Shown here piece after piece: positions 40,722 to 50,037 of a stretch of 64,000 bases of DNA. The notes beneath the pieces are model-generated. The model saw nothing but the letters and a program-made list of their open reading frames with translations. It searched no databases and had not been told where the DNA came from. Source of the stretch: Tridacna crocea (Eukaryota; Mollusca; Bivalvia; Cardiida; Cardiidae). A program made the position numbers and the translations under genes. The stretch covers positions 1,317,001 to 1,381,000 of the forward strand of contig OX031058.1 in NCBI GenBank assembly GCA_943736015.1. Direction: 5' to 3'. Positions within the stretch are counted from its first letter, which is position 1. Each line of letters opens with the position of its first letter.

Positions 40722-40925
40722 CTGTCCGGCCGAGTCAAAAATACTGACAGTATATTCGTCCCCATTTACCATCGTCTTCCCGGCATAATTCTCAAACACT
40801 GTTGCCACATACTCGTCGGGTGCTGAACATTTAGAAAAAGCCAGCGACAGGCAAGTTTTTCCCACCATTCCATCACCCACCATGGTACACTGTACCACGT
40901 TTCTATCCTCGTTTCCAATCACCAT
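40722..40925 (-). CDS. Rho/Rac/Cdc42-like small GTPase, exon 1 (N-terminal part)
   Basis: This exon encodes residues 1-68. The start is the ATG at 40925 (AAAATGG context), with an in-frame TAA three codons upstream. The P-loop GDGMVGKT spans residues 17-24; Rac and Cdc42 have GDGAVGKT, so position 13 is Met instead of Ala. Switch I is EYVATVFENY with the Mg/effector Thr at residue 42. The G3 motif DSAGQ ends the exon at residue 68, the equivalent of Rac Gln61. Rac Phe28, which stacks on the guanine base, aligns with Ala35 here. The exon is 204 bp, exactly 68 codons, and the donor reads CAG|GTAACT. About seven residues precede the P-loop beyond the Rac start. Family membership is firm; the orthologue is not resolved. 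Confidence 0.9.
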
Positions 40926-41470
40926 TTTCTTTTATTTGTCAGTGAAACAACTTATCAAAATCAAAAATCCGTTAATGCAAAAAAAGAACCTCCAAAATAT
41001 TTTAATGTCTCAACGCGGCTAAATTAAAGTCACAGTATGGTAAATTTTTTCTACGATGTATGAAATTGACACTACAGCGATGTCAGACGGTTTGCTTTCA
41101 AATTTACCTAGCGCCCTCTATTTATAGACAGAAGCACGTGGTTTCAACTGATTATTATCGCAAAGTATACACTACACCTGTAGACTGTGACGGTTATTTC
41201 TTTTCATCCTTCGTCGGTATACAGTCCACATATATTTATCTTTTCTCCTTTGAAGATAAGACGTTACTTCCGTCTGAAAACAAAGAGAAGCTAATGTTTT
41301 ACCTATCACCTTTATGCGATAAAGAAAGATTAAAATAAGTTTAAGAAAAAGGGCTTTTGAACCATTGATGATCTTTGATTTCTTACTTGAAAATTTTGAT
41401 TTTTATTTGCTGAAGTTTTATCTTTAATTCTATTTTTACTTAATTCGTTTCTAAACGACAATGTTTTGGT
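40926..41470. other. 5' flank of the GTPase gene
   Basis: Expected site of the 5' UTR and promoter (minus strand). No TATA box could be assigned. No repeat recognised. Confidence 0.4.
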
Positions 41471-41476
41471 TTTGTC

Positions 41477-41700
41477 TTAACCCGTTACCAAACAATCCCT
41501 GGTTTTCACGACCTTAAGACAGAAACCTTTTGAAAACATTGTGAGAAAAGGAGAAAATGCTGGTAACCAGCATTTTCTCCTTTTCTCACAATGTTTTCTA
41601 CCATGCTGGAACTTCAATATTTGAATTACATATAATTTGTTGTCTGCAAGTGCTTTGAATTTGGACCAGTCTAAAATTTTATAGCCTGTTAAAGGATTAA
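41477..41700 (+). mobile_element. Family 1 TTAA hairpin MITE
   Basis: TTAA both sides. Stem CATTGTGAGAAAAGG/CCTTTTCTCACAATG: a paired G-to-A/C-to-T change, perfect stem. Confidence 0.92.
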
Positions 41701-41880
41701 TTAAAAGCAGTTGCAGATTACAAGCTGCAAGTGGCTAAAATTATTTTTGAACACGTGGAAAACATTGTGAGGAAAAGGAGAATATGCTGGTTACCAGCAT
41801 TTTCTCCTTTTTCTCACAATGTTTACAAAACGTTTCTTTCCAAGGGTCATTTAAACTTGGAATCGTGTCATAAAAGGTTA
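41701..41880 (-). mobile_element. Family 1 MITE, left end lost, abutting the previous copy
   Basis: AAAGCAGTTGCAGATTAC long arm begins right at the previous element's TTAA; right end ATAAAAGGTTA. Confidence 0.78.
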
Positions 41881-42214
41881 TGACAAAAATCACAGTTTTC
41901 AACTTTCTTTGGGTATTAAATATTTTATTCTAAATAATGAAGAAAATTCACTAAGAATATTTACCAGTCTCTTATCAGCCATTCTACTTCTGAAAGCTGA
42001 ATTGATTTGTGCTACAGAAAAATGACTCTATTTTCAGATCAAAAATAAAATGTAGACCGAAATCGGACGGTGCAGGTAATAGCGGCTGATCAGAATCATA
42101 AGCGTTTGTAAGAATTTTCTTTATAGACAACACATGGGTGAAATCCAAAATTTACGAAGATTCACAGTAGGTGGGGGAAACAACATAAACAACAACATTT
42201 TTTTTGTGTTTCAG
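41881..42214. other. Stretch without recognised genes
   Basis: AT-rich; nothing recognised. Confidence 0.45.
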
Positions 42215-42215
42215 T

Positions 42216-42375
42216 GTCACCGAGCTCGGTTGGTAGGGTACAGGGGTTAAGACCAGGGATCCCTAGTCCGAATCCCTCTCGAGGACAACTTCCTTCAACA
42301 CATAATTCATAGTTATTGCAATAGGACTCGAATTGACCATTGTTTCGACGATGTATACTTGGCAAAGGAGCCGGT
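42216..42375 (+). mobile_element. tRNA-derived SINE, 3' truncated
   Basis: GAGCTCGGTTGGTAGGGTAC head, AGTCCGAATCCCTC worn B box, GACCATTGTTTCGACGATG body. Confidence 0.72.
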
Positions 42376-42431
42376 TAGATCAGCTCAGATATGACGTCAT
42401 CATGCTTATTTGAATACGATTCTATAATAAT

Positions 42432-42694
42432 TGGGCGGCAACACGCGAAAAGGGACATTCGGACATTTGCGTCAAGTGTCGTCACGGATCAGCCTGCGCA
42501 GTCTGCAGAGGCTAATCCGATACGGCATTTTCCGTTTTTATATAATTTTCTGTTTTGCGCATGTCTACTGCTGCACAAAATCTAAAGTAGTCGTAAAGTG
42601 CCGTCTCGGATTAGCCTGCGCGGAATGCGCAGGCTGATCCGAGACGACACTTTACGCAAATGTCTGAATGCCCCTTTTGGCGTGTTGCAAGCCA
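42432..42694. mobile_element. Family 2b hairpin element, complete
   Basis: GGCGGCAACACGCGAAAAGG at the left, CCCCTTTTGGCGTGTTGCAAG at the right (parts shown). Hairpin 42592-42656, GTAAAGTGCCGTCTCGG and complement, around CCTGCGCGGAATGCGCAGG. Confidence 0.83.
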
Positions 42695-42903
42695 TTTATA
42701 AGCGTTGCGTTTAATTGATCGTGAGACGTCATTCCTGCAGGTCTTGGCGAAAAACCGGCGCGAAAGTTGAACATACACTAAGAAGCTACATAATCTATTT
42801 AGGAAATAGAATTTAAAAAAAAAAAAGATTTTGTTTACGCTTGTGTATAAGCGTCTTTGTGGTCACTAACCATTCCTAATATCATTCTTTATCATACTCT
42901 AGA

Positions 42904-43132
42904 TTAACCCATTACCACACAATCCCTACTTTTGACGCCCCTGAGAAAGAAGCCTTTAGAAAACATTGTGGGAAAAGGAGAAAATGCTGGTAACCAGCAT
43001 TTTCTCCTTTTCCCACAATGTTTTCTACCCTTCACAAAACAAATTCCAAATTTTCAGTCACTTTTATTTTGTCGTCTGCAAATGCTTTCGATTTGGACAA
43101 ACCTAAAATTTTGTCGTTTGGTAATGAGTTAA
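42904..43132 (+). mobile_element. Family 1 TTAA hairpin MITE, reference copy
   Basis: A non-coding 229-bp element and one of the cleanest. TTAA-CCCATTACCACACAATCCC opens it. Then come the short arm (GCCCCTGAGAAAGAAGCC), the hairpin AACATTGTGGGAAAAGGAG with loop-closing GCTGGTAACCAGC, and the long arm (GTCGTCTGCAAATGC, ATTTGGACAAACC). GTTTGGTAATGAG-TTAA closes it. The asymmetric arms give the orientation used in this table: + means short arm first. TTAA target sites with CCC-starting ends recall piggyBac elements. Which transposase moves it is inference. Confidence 0.93.
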
Positions 43133-43241
43133 GACAGTAACAAACCATCTGTGATTGGCTGGCCCATTTGGTTTAGCCAATCGGATATGGTGTTAGTATC
43201 AAAATTTGAAAATTCCTGAGAATAAGTCTATATCAATGTAC

Positions 43242-43469
43242 TTAACCCTTTACCAAAAAATTCCTGGTTTTCACAACCCCGAGAAAGAAGCCTTCTGAAA
43301 CACTATGGGAAAAGGAGAAAATGCTGGTCACCAGCATTTTCTCCTTTTCCCTTAATGTTTTCTTCCCTACCCAGAACAAATTTCAATTTTTGAGTCACAT
43401 TTATTTTGTAGTCTGCAAATGCAATCAATTTGGACAAGTCCAACATTTTGCAGATTGCTAAAGAGTTAA
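43242..43469 (+). mobile_element. Family 1 TTAA hairpin MITE
   Basis: TTAA both sides; loop GGTCACC instead of GGTAACC; one stem mismatch. Confidence 0.9.
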
Positions 43470-43563
43470 GACTGACAAAATAAACCAAAGATGCACTGAG
43501 GTGATAAGTACAGATAGTAGTTTTGTGGTTTGTTTTGATACGTTTAAAAAAATGGGATACAGC

Positions 43564-43769
43564 GTAACTCTTTACTTTAGGACAAACATTTTGGACAAAA
43601 CATAATTTAAAGCATTTGTAGATGAAGGTAACGACCGTTGTCTTTGATAGGATGGAAAACATTGTGGGAGAAGGAGAAAATGCTGGTAACCAGCATTTTC
43701 TCCTTCTCCCACAATGTTTTCTAAAGGACCCTTCCTTACGATTGTTTAAGATTCGGGATTATTTGTTAA
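43564..43769 (-). mobile_element. Family 1 TTAA hairpin MITE
   Basis: Stem GTGGGAGAAGGAG/CTCCTTCTCCCAC, a paired A-to-G/T-to-C change, perfect. Right TTAA present. Confidence 0.88.
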
Positions 43770-44092
43770 CATGTAAAATAGACTTCGCGTCGGCGTAACA
43801 GACTGAAACCGTCAACTTAGTACAAAAATGACTGGAGATTTTTTTCTTTGTATTTTTGTCGTCTTCTTTCATGATGATTCAACCATTTTATTCTTTATAT
43901 TCATATCGCCTATGGCTTAACTCTGGGGATGGTTGGAAGAAATAATCCTGCTTTGACAAACAATTTAAATAGACAATAAGCTGCATCTAAAGGAAGTTTA
44001 TTTATTTTACTAAAGCACTGAATGCACATAATACTATGGTCTTAAAAACTGCACGCAACATATTCAAATAAACAAAGTTCAATATAATGGAT
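43770..44092. other. Stretch without recognised genes
   Basis: Nothing recognised. Confidence 0.45.
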
Positions 44093-44320
44093 ATAAGACC
44101 TTCTCAAACGATAAATTTTAGACTCTTCTAAACTCAAAGAGTTTGCAGACGACCATTTCAAATTTGATAAAAATGGCAGAAAGTTCTCCAAATGGGTAGA
44201 AAACACTGTGGGAAAAGGAGAAATTGCTCATTACGAGCAATTTCTCCTTTTCCCACTGTGTTTTCAAATGACTTGTACTGCAGACTCGTAAAAACAAGGG
44301 CTTGTTTGGGACAGGGTTAA
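44093..44320 (-). mobile_element. Family 1 hairpin MITE, subtype 2
   Basis: AAATTGCTCATTACGAGCAATTT inner stem (two arms), outer CACTGTGGG/CCCACTGTG, right GTTTGGGACAGGG-TTAA. Confidence 0.87.
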
Positions 44321-44538
44321 CACATCTGCGAAAAGTATCAACCCAGGTCAGCCTGCTCAGTCTGGGTCGAAACTTTCCGTTATTGGTCAATTTTCTGTAT
44401 GTTAAAGGACCAGTCTACCTCATGATTAACGGTCGTTTGTTTATAAAAGTAGCCAATATGGATCCATTGTTATGGGACGCCTTGCATTGCATCATTAATA
44501 GTGGAGATGCAGTAAGCCCCCTTTTGCCAGAGCTATTT
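44321..44538. mobile_element. Family 2 MITE, left end lost
   Basis: CATCTGCGAAAAGTATCAACC core begins right after the family 1 TTAA; right end GTAAGCCCCCTTTTGCCAG. Confidence 0.78.
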
Positions 44539-44569
44539 CAAAGTTATTGTTGGGAATATAACATCTCCT

Positions 44570-44680
44570 AATCGGACAGTGTAGATCCAAGATCAGACTG
44601 CACATTCTGTGCAGTCTGATCTTTAATCTACACTGTCCGAAAAAGGTCAGTGAGTCCAGCAAAGCAGCTTAAAAATTAAC
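44570..44680. mobile_element. Family 3 hairpin element
   Basis: CGGACAGTGTAGATCCAAG...TTTAATCTACACTGTCCG, worn right end CAAAGCAGCTTAA. Confidence 0.78.
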
Positions 44681-44889
44681 AAAAACCACCCAAAATTAAC
44701 CACAAAATGTACGAGTATGTACAGTGCGTGTTTGACTGAGTAACACTATACAGCGTGCGGTCAGTCAACTTGGTACAAGATATCCGCGGATTAAAATGTC
44801 TTTGACGTCGAGGGGGAACTTTGAGTACAGGTTTAGTATGAAAGGGAGAAATGTTTTTCCGTAATGTCATGGTACAAAGTACTTTCTCG

Positions 44890-45055
44890 TAAGTCATCAT
44901 ATTATGATGGATAAATAAAATCCACTGTTTGTCCACCAACCGATGATTCAGGAGGGAGAATGGTACTTAGACATGCAGAAAATTTACAGAAAGCAAAATG
45001 TTTCGACCAATGTTAGCCTGCATGAATTGCGCAGGCTGAAGTGCATCGATACTTT
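44890..45055. mobile_element. Family 2 MITE fragment
   Basis: TTTCGACCAATGTTAGCCTG...GCGCAGGCTGAAG; merges into a microsatellite. Confidence 0.6.
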
Positions 45056-45217
45056 CTTCTTCTTTTCTTCCTCTTCTTCTTCTTTTTCTTCTTCTTCTTC
45101 TTCTTCTTCTTTTTTTCTCCCCCTCCTCCTCCTCCTCCTGCTCCTTCTTCTTCTTCTTCTTCTTCTTCTTCTTCTTCTTCTTCTCCCCTCCTCCTCCTCC
45201 TTCTTCTTCTTCTCCTT

Positions 45218-45247
<30 letters not shown>
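45053..45247. repeat. (TTC)n/(CTC)n microsatellite
   Basis: About 195 bp of TTC with CCT/CTC blocks. It opens long frames of poly-Leu, poly-Ser/Phe and, on the other strand, poly-Lys/Glu/Arg that are not genes. Confidence 0.97.
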
Positions 45248-45248
<1 letters not shown>

Positions 45249-45315
45249 AATGGATTAAACTCCTTCCCCTTCACAGAACATGGCTTTTACAATTAAGACC
45301 AATATCGTTGACGTT

Positions 45316-45500
45316 TGAAAGATGTTTCACCTTACTTTCAACAATATTTTAGTTCTATCACTGCGACATTTTATATCGATGTCTTTATTGATACCTTCCA
45401 TAAAAGACTGCTTATCACTGTTCACATAAAAATGGCACCGAGGCCATTGGTTTTCGTCTCCTACCTTAGCCGGGTTCGAACTCTAAACCACTGGATAACA
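45316..45500 (-). mobile_element. tRNA-derived SINE, worn
   Basis: TTTCAACAATATTTTAGTTC inverted 3' end; GCCGGGTTCGAACTC carries a B box on the minus strand. Confidence 0.6.
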
Positions 45501-45539
45501 ATTTGTTTGATTGCTTGCAGAGTATTTAACCCCCGTTTT

Positions 45540-45715
45540 TAACACATTTACAGTTATATCTTTGCAGCCGGGGGATCTTTTCATGCTTTCCTGTTGTTTT
45601 CTTATACCAGTGTTTCGCACAATTTTCTTCCCAAATCGCATAACCAGTCGAAACAACAACCAGTGAATGAAGAAGATTGAATCCTGCCCCGAGCGGGCCG
45701 TTATGCCATTTTAAC
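45540..45715 (-). mobile_element. SINE body fragment
   Basis: ACCAGTGTTTCGCACAATTTTC and GTCGAAACAACAACCAGTG match the inverted body of 55385-55675. Confidence 0.6.
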
Positions 45716-46020
45716 TTCTCTATTTTTATGAGATCGAATATGACGTCATCGTACTTACTTAAATATGAATCTACGCAACCGACGCATGTTACTGATTAAG
45801 GAAAGAGGTCCCTAATCTTGTTGTAAACTGTCCGCAAAAACAACTCAAGTTTGTTCTTTATGTTTTAGAAGTTCATTTAAACATTTATGAATACACCGGA
45901 TAGTAACGCCCTTTAAAGTGTTTGTGATGGTTAACTGTGTTACCAGTTTAAATGGAGTGTTTTGAAAAACAGAGTACTTGAGCTATCAAGTTTCAAAATT
46001 TTACTTTTAGCATACTTAGG

Positions 46021-46105
46021 ATACCTTTGCAGACAATGAAGACAAGACCAGACTGCACAGAACGTGCAGTCTGATCTTGGTCTTCACCGTCGGATGATTA
46101 TATGA
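46021..46105. mobile_element. Family 3 hairpin
   Basis: GAAGACAAGACCAGACTGCAC and GTGCAGTCTGATCTTGGTCTTC: the arms match each other better than either matches the family. Confidence 0.72.
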
Positions 46106-46179
46106 GTTATTACTTGGTCTTAAGGTTTTCCTCCCTTGAAGCTTCTGGGTCGACATGGCAAGTTTTTTTGGTGTTTAAG

Positions 46180-46348
46180 AAATAATCTTCTTTCTATCGT
46201 GGTATATCGTTCAATAAACCACAGTTGTGAGTTATGCGGCGCAATAAATAATCCACGAGGGCGATAGCCCGAGTGGGTTATTCATTGCGCCGCATAACTC
46301 ACAACGTGGTTTATTGAACGATATACCACGATAGAAAGAAGATTATTT
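46180..46348. mobile_element. 169-bp near-perfect foldback
   Basis: AAATAATCTTCTTTCTATCG to its complement at the right. The arms continue through GGTATATCGTTCAATAAACC and GTGAGTTATGCGGCGCAAT around a GCGATAGCCC loop. Family unknown. Confidence 0.88.
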
Positions 46349-46379
46349 CGATTCTAACATGGCCAATTCTTAGTGAAAT

Positions 46380-46745
46380 GAAAACAAGTTCAAACTCAGA
46401 GTAAAAACGCGGATGAAGATTATGTTCCATTGAATAACTCACTCATTGAATGACGTCACTCTACATGGATTGTCGCAGATTTTACCACGTTTTCCTTGCA
46501 CTGTGTTTATAGAGCCAAAGTCGCGTGTCATGTTAGAATAGAATATTGAGAATTTATAGTGATTTAATAATTCACCCAGAATTTCCTTAAATGTTTATCT
46601 AAAATGGTTCTGTTTATACGTCTATTACTTTTTTTTTTGTAAAAGGAGGTAATAATAATCTCCCTTTGAATTGAGGATATACTATTGTAGTGATTTTAGA
46701 ATTGAAAATGATGATTCTATGAAGTCAAAACCTCCAAAAGTGGCT
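46380..46745. other. Stretch without recognised genes
   Basis: Nothing recognised. Confidence 0.45.
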
Positions 46746-46748
46746 CGA

Positions 46749-46978
46749 TTAACCCTTTACCAAACATTCCCTGTTTTTTTCCGACCCTGATAAAGAAGCC
46801 TTCTGAAAACATTGTGGGAAAGGAGAAAATGCTGGTAACCAGCATTTTCTCCTTTTCCCACAATGTTTTATACCTTGCTGGATGCAAATTTCCATATTTG
46901 AGTCACGTTTACTTTGTCGTCTGCAAGTGCTTTCAATTTGGACCCAGTCTAAAATTTTGTAGTTTGGTTAAGAGTTAA
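46749..46978 (+). mobile_element. Family 1 TTAA hairpin MITE
   Basis: TTAA both sides; stem GTGGGAAA-GGAG lacks one A on the left. Confidence 0.92.
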
Positions 46979-47052
46979 GATGCAACATTAGTGATGATTG
47001 TTAATGATATCGTATTTTCCAGTTGTAAAATTACAGTGGAAATCGTATATAC

Positions 47053-47230
47053 ATGCTCCGTGAACAGGAGGGTTAATGCATCAACAAAAAAGTTACGATC
47101 CATGACAGACTGAGCAGTCCACACAGGCTTCGCCCACTAGGCTTTAGTAAATTTTATGCATATCTAAGGACCATGCTATCTCAGGATTCAGCCGTTTGTT
47201 TGACAAAATTAATTTTATTGATACATAACT
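47053..47230. mobile_element. Family 2 MITE, degraded
   Basis: GCTCCGTGAACAGGAGGGTTAATGCAT (by parts) and worn core ATGACAGACTGAGCAGTCC. Confidence 0.55.
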
Positions 47231-47235
47231 GTATG

Positions 47236-47395
47236 ATTTCGGAAAAACGAAATATTATTTCGATTTTACGATATGATTACTTCTTAAAAACGAAATAATT
47301 ACTTCGTAATTACGAAATAATTATTTCGTGAAAATGAGATAATTGTTTCGTTTTTAAAAAATAATCATTTTGTAAAAACGAGATAAAGTGAGAAA
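47236..47395. repeat. Tandem palindromic units AAACGAAATAATTATTTCGT
   Basis: Four to five imperfect units, related in design to element J at 26719-27345. Frames across it are meaningless. Confidence 0.75.
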
Positions 47396-47406
47396 TTTGC
47401 ATATTA

Positions 47407-47496
47407 AAATACAATACAATTGTATTGTATTGTATTGTATTGTGTTGTATTGTATTGTGATGCATTGTATTGTATTGCATTGTATTGCATTGCATA
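47407..47496. repeat. (TTGTA)n pentanucleotide array
   Basis: TATTG/TTGTA repeats with CAT variants. Confidence 0.93.
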
Positions 47497-47851
47497 TTGA
47501 AAAAAAAAGTTGAACACGGCGTCACTGCAGGGGTTCCGTACGTATGTTACAAATGGAAAACCTTTTTTTTTCATATTTTGTAAAATTACACAAAAAAGCT
47601 GCGTAATTTCTAGTATTTTCTAAGTGTACTTGTATTTTTATCTTTTCGTATGTTCAAATTGTATAGGTGAAAACATTAGCAGTCTGTGTTAAGATTTATG
47701 GAAAAAAAATGTGAAAGGAAATCGGGTTGAACGTCTCTTTAATTTCGTTCAAGAAAGTAATGAGTTTTGAAATAAGAGCTTGCAATATAAAGAAAATATT
47801 TTTTGTGTATTTTATCCGCCTTCATGTTTTTATCCTACTCTTGATAATACA

Positions 47852-48081
47852 TTTACTCATTACCAAACGACAAAATTTTAGGTTTGTCCAAATCGAAAGC
47901 ATTTTTCAGACGACAAAATAAAAGGGACTGAAAATTTGAAATTTGTTCTGTGAAGGGTAGAAAACATTGTGGGAAAAGGAGAAAATGCTGGTTACCAGCA
48001 TTTTCTCCTTTTCCCACAATGTTTTCTAAAGGCTTCTTTCTCAGGGTCGTCAAAAGTAGGGATTGTGTGACAATACATTAA
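47852..48081 (-). mobile_element. Family 1 hairpin MITE
   Basis: Left CTCATTACCAAACGAC (TTAA mutated to TTTA), perfect hairpin, right GTGTGACAATACA-TTAA. Confidence 0.9.
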
Positions 48082-48196
48082 CCTAAACAGTGTTTGTGTT
48101 GTAAATTGTCTGATTTTTTTTCTTCTTGTAATTCAAAAACAGATGTTTTGCCGAATTTGTTCATATTTCTCTTTAGTTTAAAAGTGTATGTTTTGT

Positions 48197-48246
48197 CTGT
48201 TCTTTCTGTTTGTGTCCTTTCTGTTTGTGTCCTTTCTGTTTGGGGC
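48197..48246. repeat. Three copies of a ~15-bp unit
   Basis: CTTTCTGTTTGTGTC repeated three times. Confidence 0.9.
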
Positions 48247-48299
48247 TATTCAGATTTTCATCACCATAACAAAATTTCAAAGAAGATTCAACACTGAAT

Positions 48300-48870
48300 C
48301 AAGTAAAGGTAACGAGTAAGGGAAAAGTAGGCAAATCAACGGCAAAGAAGAATGGCAAACATATCAAAAAATATGTTTTTAATGACGTTTGGTATAAATG
48401 TCCACGCGCATCCATACTGCGCATGTGTATTTCTCACAGGTAGTAAAACTATCAGCGCTATTGCATATTTTTCACTGAAATGTAGTAACAGCGGACCGAC
48501 GGTGCACTTTTACAAGTAGAACATTCTACGGATGCTTCTAGTACGGTTGCACCAGCCATGGTATTCTATGGTTGAAATAAAATGGGGAAATTTTCATCAA
48601 AACGAAAGCTTATTTGTCGTGGAAAATGGAAACTGTCAGCCATCCAACGGGGAAAACGATACAGCTTCTTACATTTTCCTGACAATGGCAGGCCACTTGT
48701 CATGCTATCCTTTCAGGAATAAGGTGATAGCATCAAAAATGGCCTGCCAGTGTAAGGATGATATGACTGGTAAAGAACTAGTTGGAAAAAAAAGTCCAGT
48801 TACACAATGAAACAGGCAGAAAATTGAAGCTGTTGAAGTATACCTATTTCTTGAAGTATAGCTGTTTCCT
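48300..48870. other. Stretch without recognised genes
   Basis: A small inverted pair, ATGGCAGGCCACTTGTCATG and GCATCAAAAATGGCCTGCCA, lies at 48687-48751. The 92-codon frame over it is not recognised. Confidence 0.45.
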
Positions 48871-48875
48871 TTTGA

Positions 48876-48935
48876 AAAATACTGTGGGAAAAGGAGAAAT
48901 TTCTTCTACTGAATAACCTTTCTTTTTCCATCATG
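48876..48935. mobile_element. Family 1 fragment
   Basis: ATACTGTGGGAAAAGGAGAAA then a diverged right stem. Confidence 0.5.
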
Positions 48936-49109
48936 TCTGCCGAGCTTTTATCTCATTTTTTACACAGACATTTTTTTTTTGTATTTCTATGAGCCGTATG
49001 GCCATAATCATGTATGCAAATTTATAAAAAAAGAACTACATGTAGACAATGAAGGGTTTGATACGAATTTGAGGTATATAGGCTATGTTCATTTTTTGAA
49101 GGAGTATAG

Positions 49110-49190
49110 GATCCAAAATTAATGTGGGAAAAGGAGAAATCACTTTTAATGAGCATGAGCAATTTCTTCTTTCCCTCTATGTCTGCTTAG
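49110..49190. mobile_element. Family 1 fragment, subtype 2-like
   Basis: AATGTGGGAAAAGGAGAAATC...GAGCAATTTCTTCTTTCCC. Confidence 0.5.
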
Positions 49191-49309
49191 CTTCTATTAT
49201 ATAGTTTTCCTTGGAAAAAATTAACTTCCAACGTGACCTTCATCCCTGTTTCCTGGGGAAAGAAGCACGGGTAGGTGTCATTCTTATTTTTTCTTATTGT
49301 CAAGACTTA

Positions 49310-49340
49310 CGAGGGTTGTTCTGGAAGTTCGTAGAATTTT
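49310..49340. repeat. Mariner terminal inverted repeat, left
   Basis: Starts CGAGGGTTGTTCTGGAAG and pairs with 51085-51115. One mismatch (T/G at position 13). Confidence 0.95.
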
Positions 49341-49402
49341 TTTATAGGACAAGTTATAATCGCAGTTTAATAAAATAGAATATACGGGCACAAATTTCAG
49401 AT

Positions 49403-49408
49403 TTTATT
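49403..49408 (-). promoter_or_regulatory. Possible polyadenylation signal of the mariner transposase
   Basis: AATAAA on the minus strand, 110 bp past the stop and inside the transposon. Confidence 0.45.
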
Positions 49409-49517
49409 CTATCCATTCCCTGTGTATTTTTCTAGTATCTTAAATAGCAAAATTTTCCTAACAGAAATAAAACAGCATGTAAGTCATACCCGGAGCACGC
49501 CGACCTCATAAGTAACG

Positions 49518-49922
49518 TCAAGCGTCATTTAAGTCCAACGAACGTCGCACTTTCTCCACATAGTCACCCGCAAGATCCACGCATTTCCGATGCCTGCTTA
49601 TCCACTTAGTGTACGTTTCTACATACCACTCTTCAGAAAATGACGACACAACTGCTTGGGCTTGTTTAGTAAGGTCGTCAGCTGAATCAAACCGTATTCC
49701 GCGTAACTGTGCCTTGAGCTCCGGGAACACGCGAAAATCCATGTGGGCGAGGTCAGGACTGTATGGTGGGTGCTTCAAGGCCTCAAAACCCAGCAGAGTG
49801 ATCTCTAGCTGTGTAGATTCCGCTCGGTGTCCCGGTGCATTATCCTGGTGTAGTATTACTTGGTCATGGTTCAAGTGGGGCCGTTTCTTCCGTATCGCGT
49901 TAACGAGATCCCGCCTCAGAAC
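49518..49922 (-). CDS. Mariner transposase, exon 2
   Basis: This exon encodes residues 229-362, starting VLRRDLVNAIRKKRP directly after a TTTCTTTCTTTAG acceptor. The second catalytic aspartate is D255 (HQDNAPGH). The third is D290 after HPPYSPDLAHM. Exactly 34 residues separate them, which is the DD34D signature. The C-terminus ends RRSLDLNDA before the stop. The exon is 405 bp and in phase with exon 1. An AATAAA signal on this strand lies at 49408-49403, between the stop and the transposon end. Confidence 0.93.
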   Translation of the reverse strand, partial: VLRRDLVNAIRKKRPHLNHDQVILHQDNAPGHRAESTQLEITLLGFEALKHPPYSPDLAHMDFRVFPELKAQLRGIRFDSADDLTKQAQAVVSSFSEEWYVETYTKWISRHRKCVDLAGDYVEKVRRSLDLNDA

Positions 49923-50037
49923 CTAAAGAAAGAAATGCACGGTTCATTAGGTTTGCGTAAATCAATATCTCATTTTTTGTTATTTATTTGATTTATTTAT
50001 TTATTTATTTAGATTTATTTATTTATTTATCATTTAC
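49923..50037 (-). other. Putative 115-bp intron in the mariner transposase
   Basis: On the minus strand the sequence begins GTAAATGA and ends TTTCTTTCTTTAG. It is AT-rich with (TAAA)n-like repeats and has many stops. Its length is not a multiple of three, so retention breaks the protein. Removal joins YYSK to VLRRDL, which is collinear with known mariner transposases. Splicing is inferred from the sequence, not shown. Confidence 0.8.

Noticed and set aside
40224..40826. 200-codon plus-strand open frame
   Set aside because: It runs through a family 1 MITE and antisense to GTPase exon 1. Sequence is compositional and no domain is recognisable.
42932..43132. Recurring small proteins with ENIVGKGENAGNQHFLLF-like sequence on both strands
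   Set aside because: They are the translation of the palindromic family 1 MITE, present in many copies without common start, promoter or splice context.
44943..45352. Long frames encoding poly-Leu/Ser/Phe or poly-Lys/Glu/Arg
   Set aside because: Produced by the TTC/CTC microsatellite on both strands.
15837..48081. CRISPR-like regular repeats
   Set aside because: Repeat units are about 225 bp, irregularly spaced, in both orientations and with TTAA duplications; no cas genes.
49609..49926. 105-codon plus-strand open frame
   Set aside because: Antisense to mariner exon 2.
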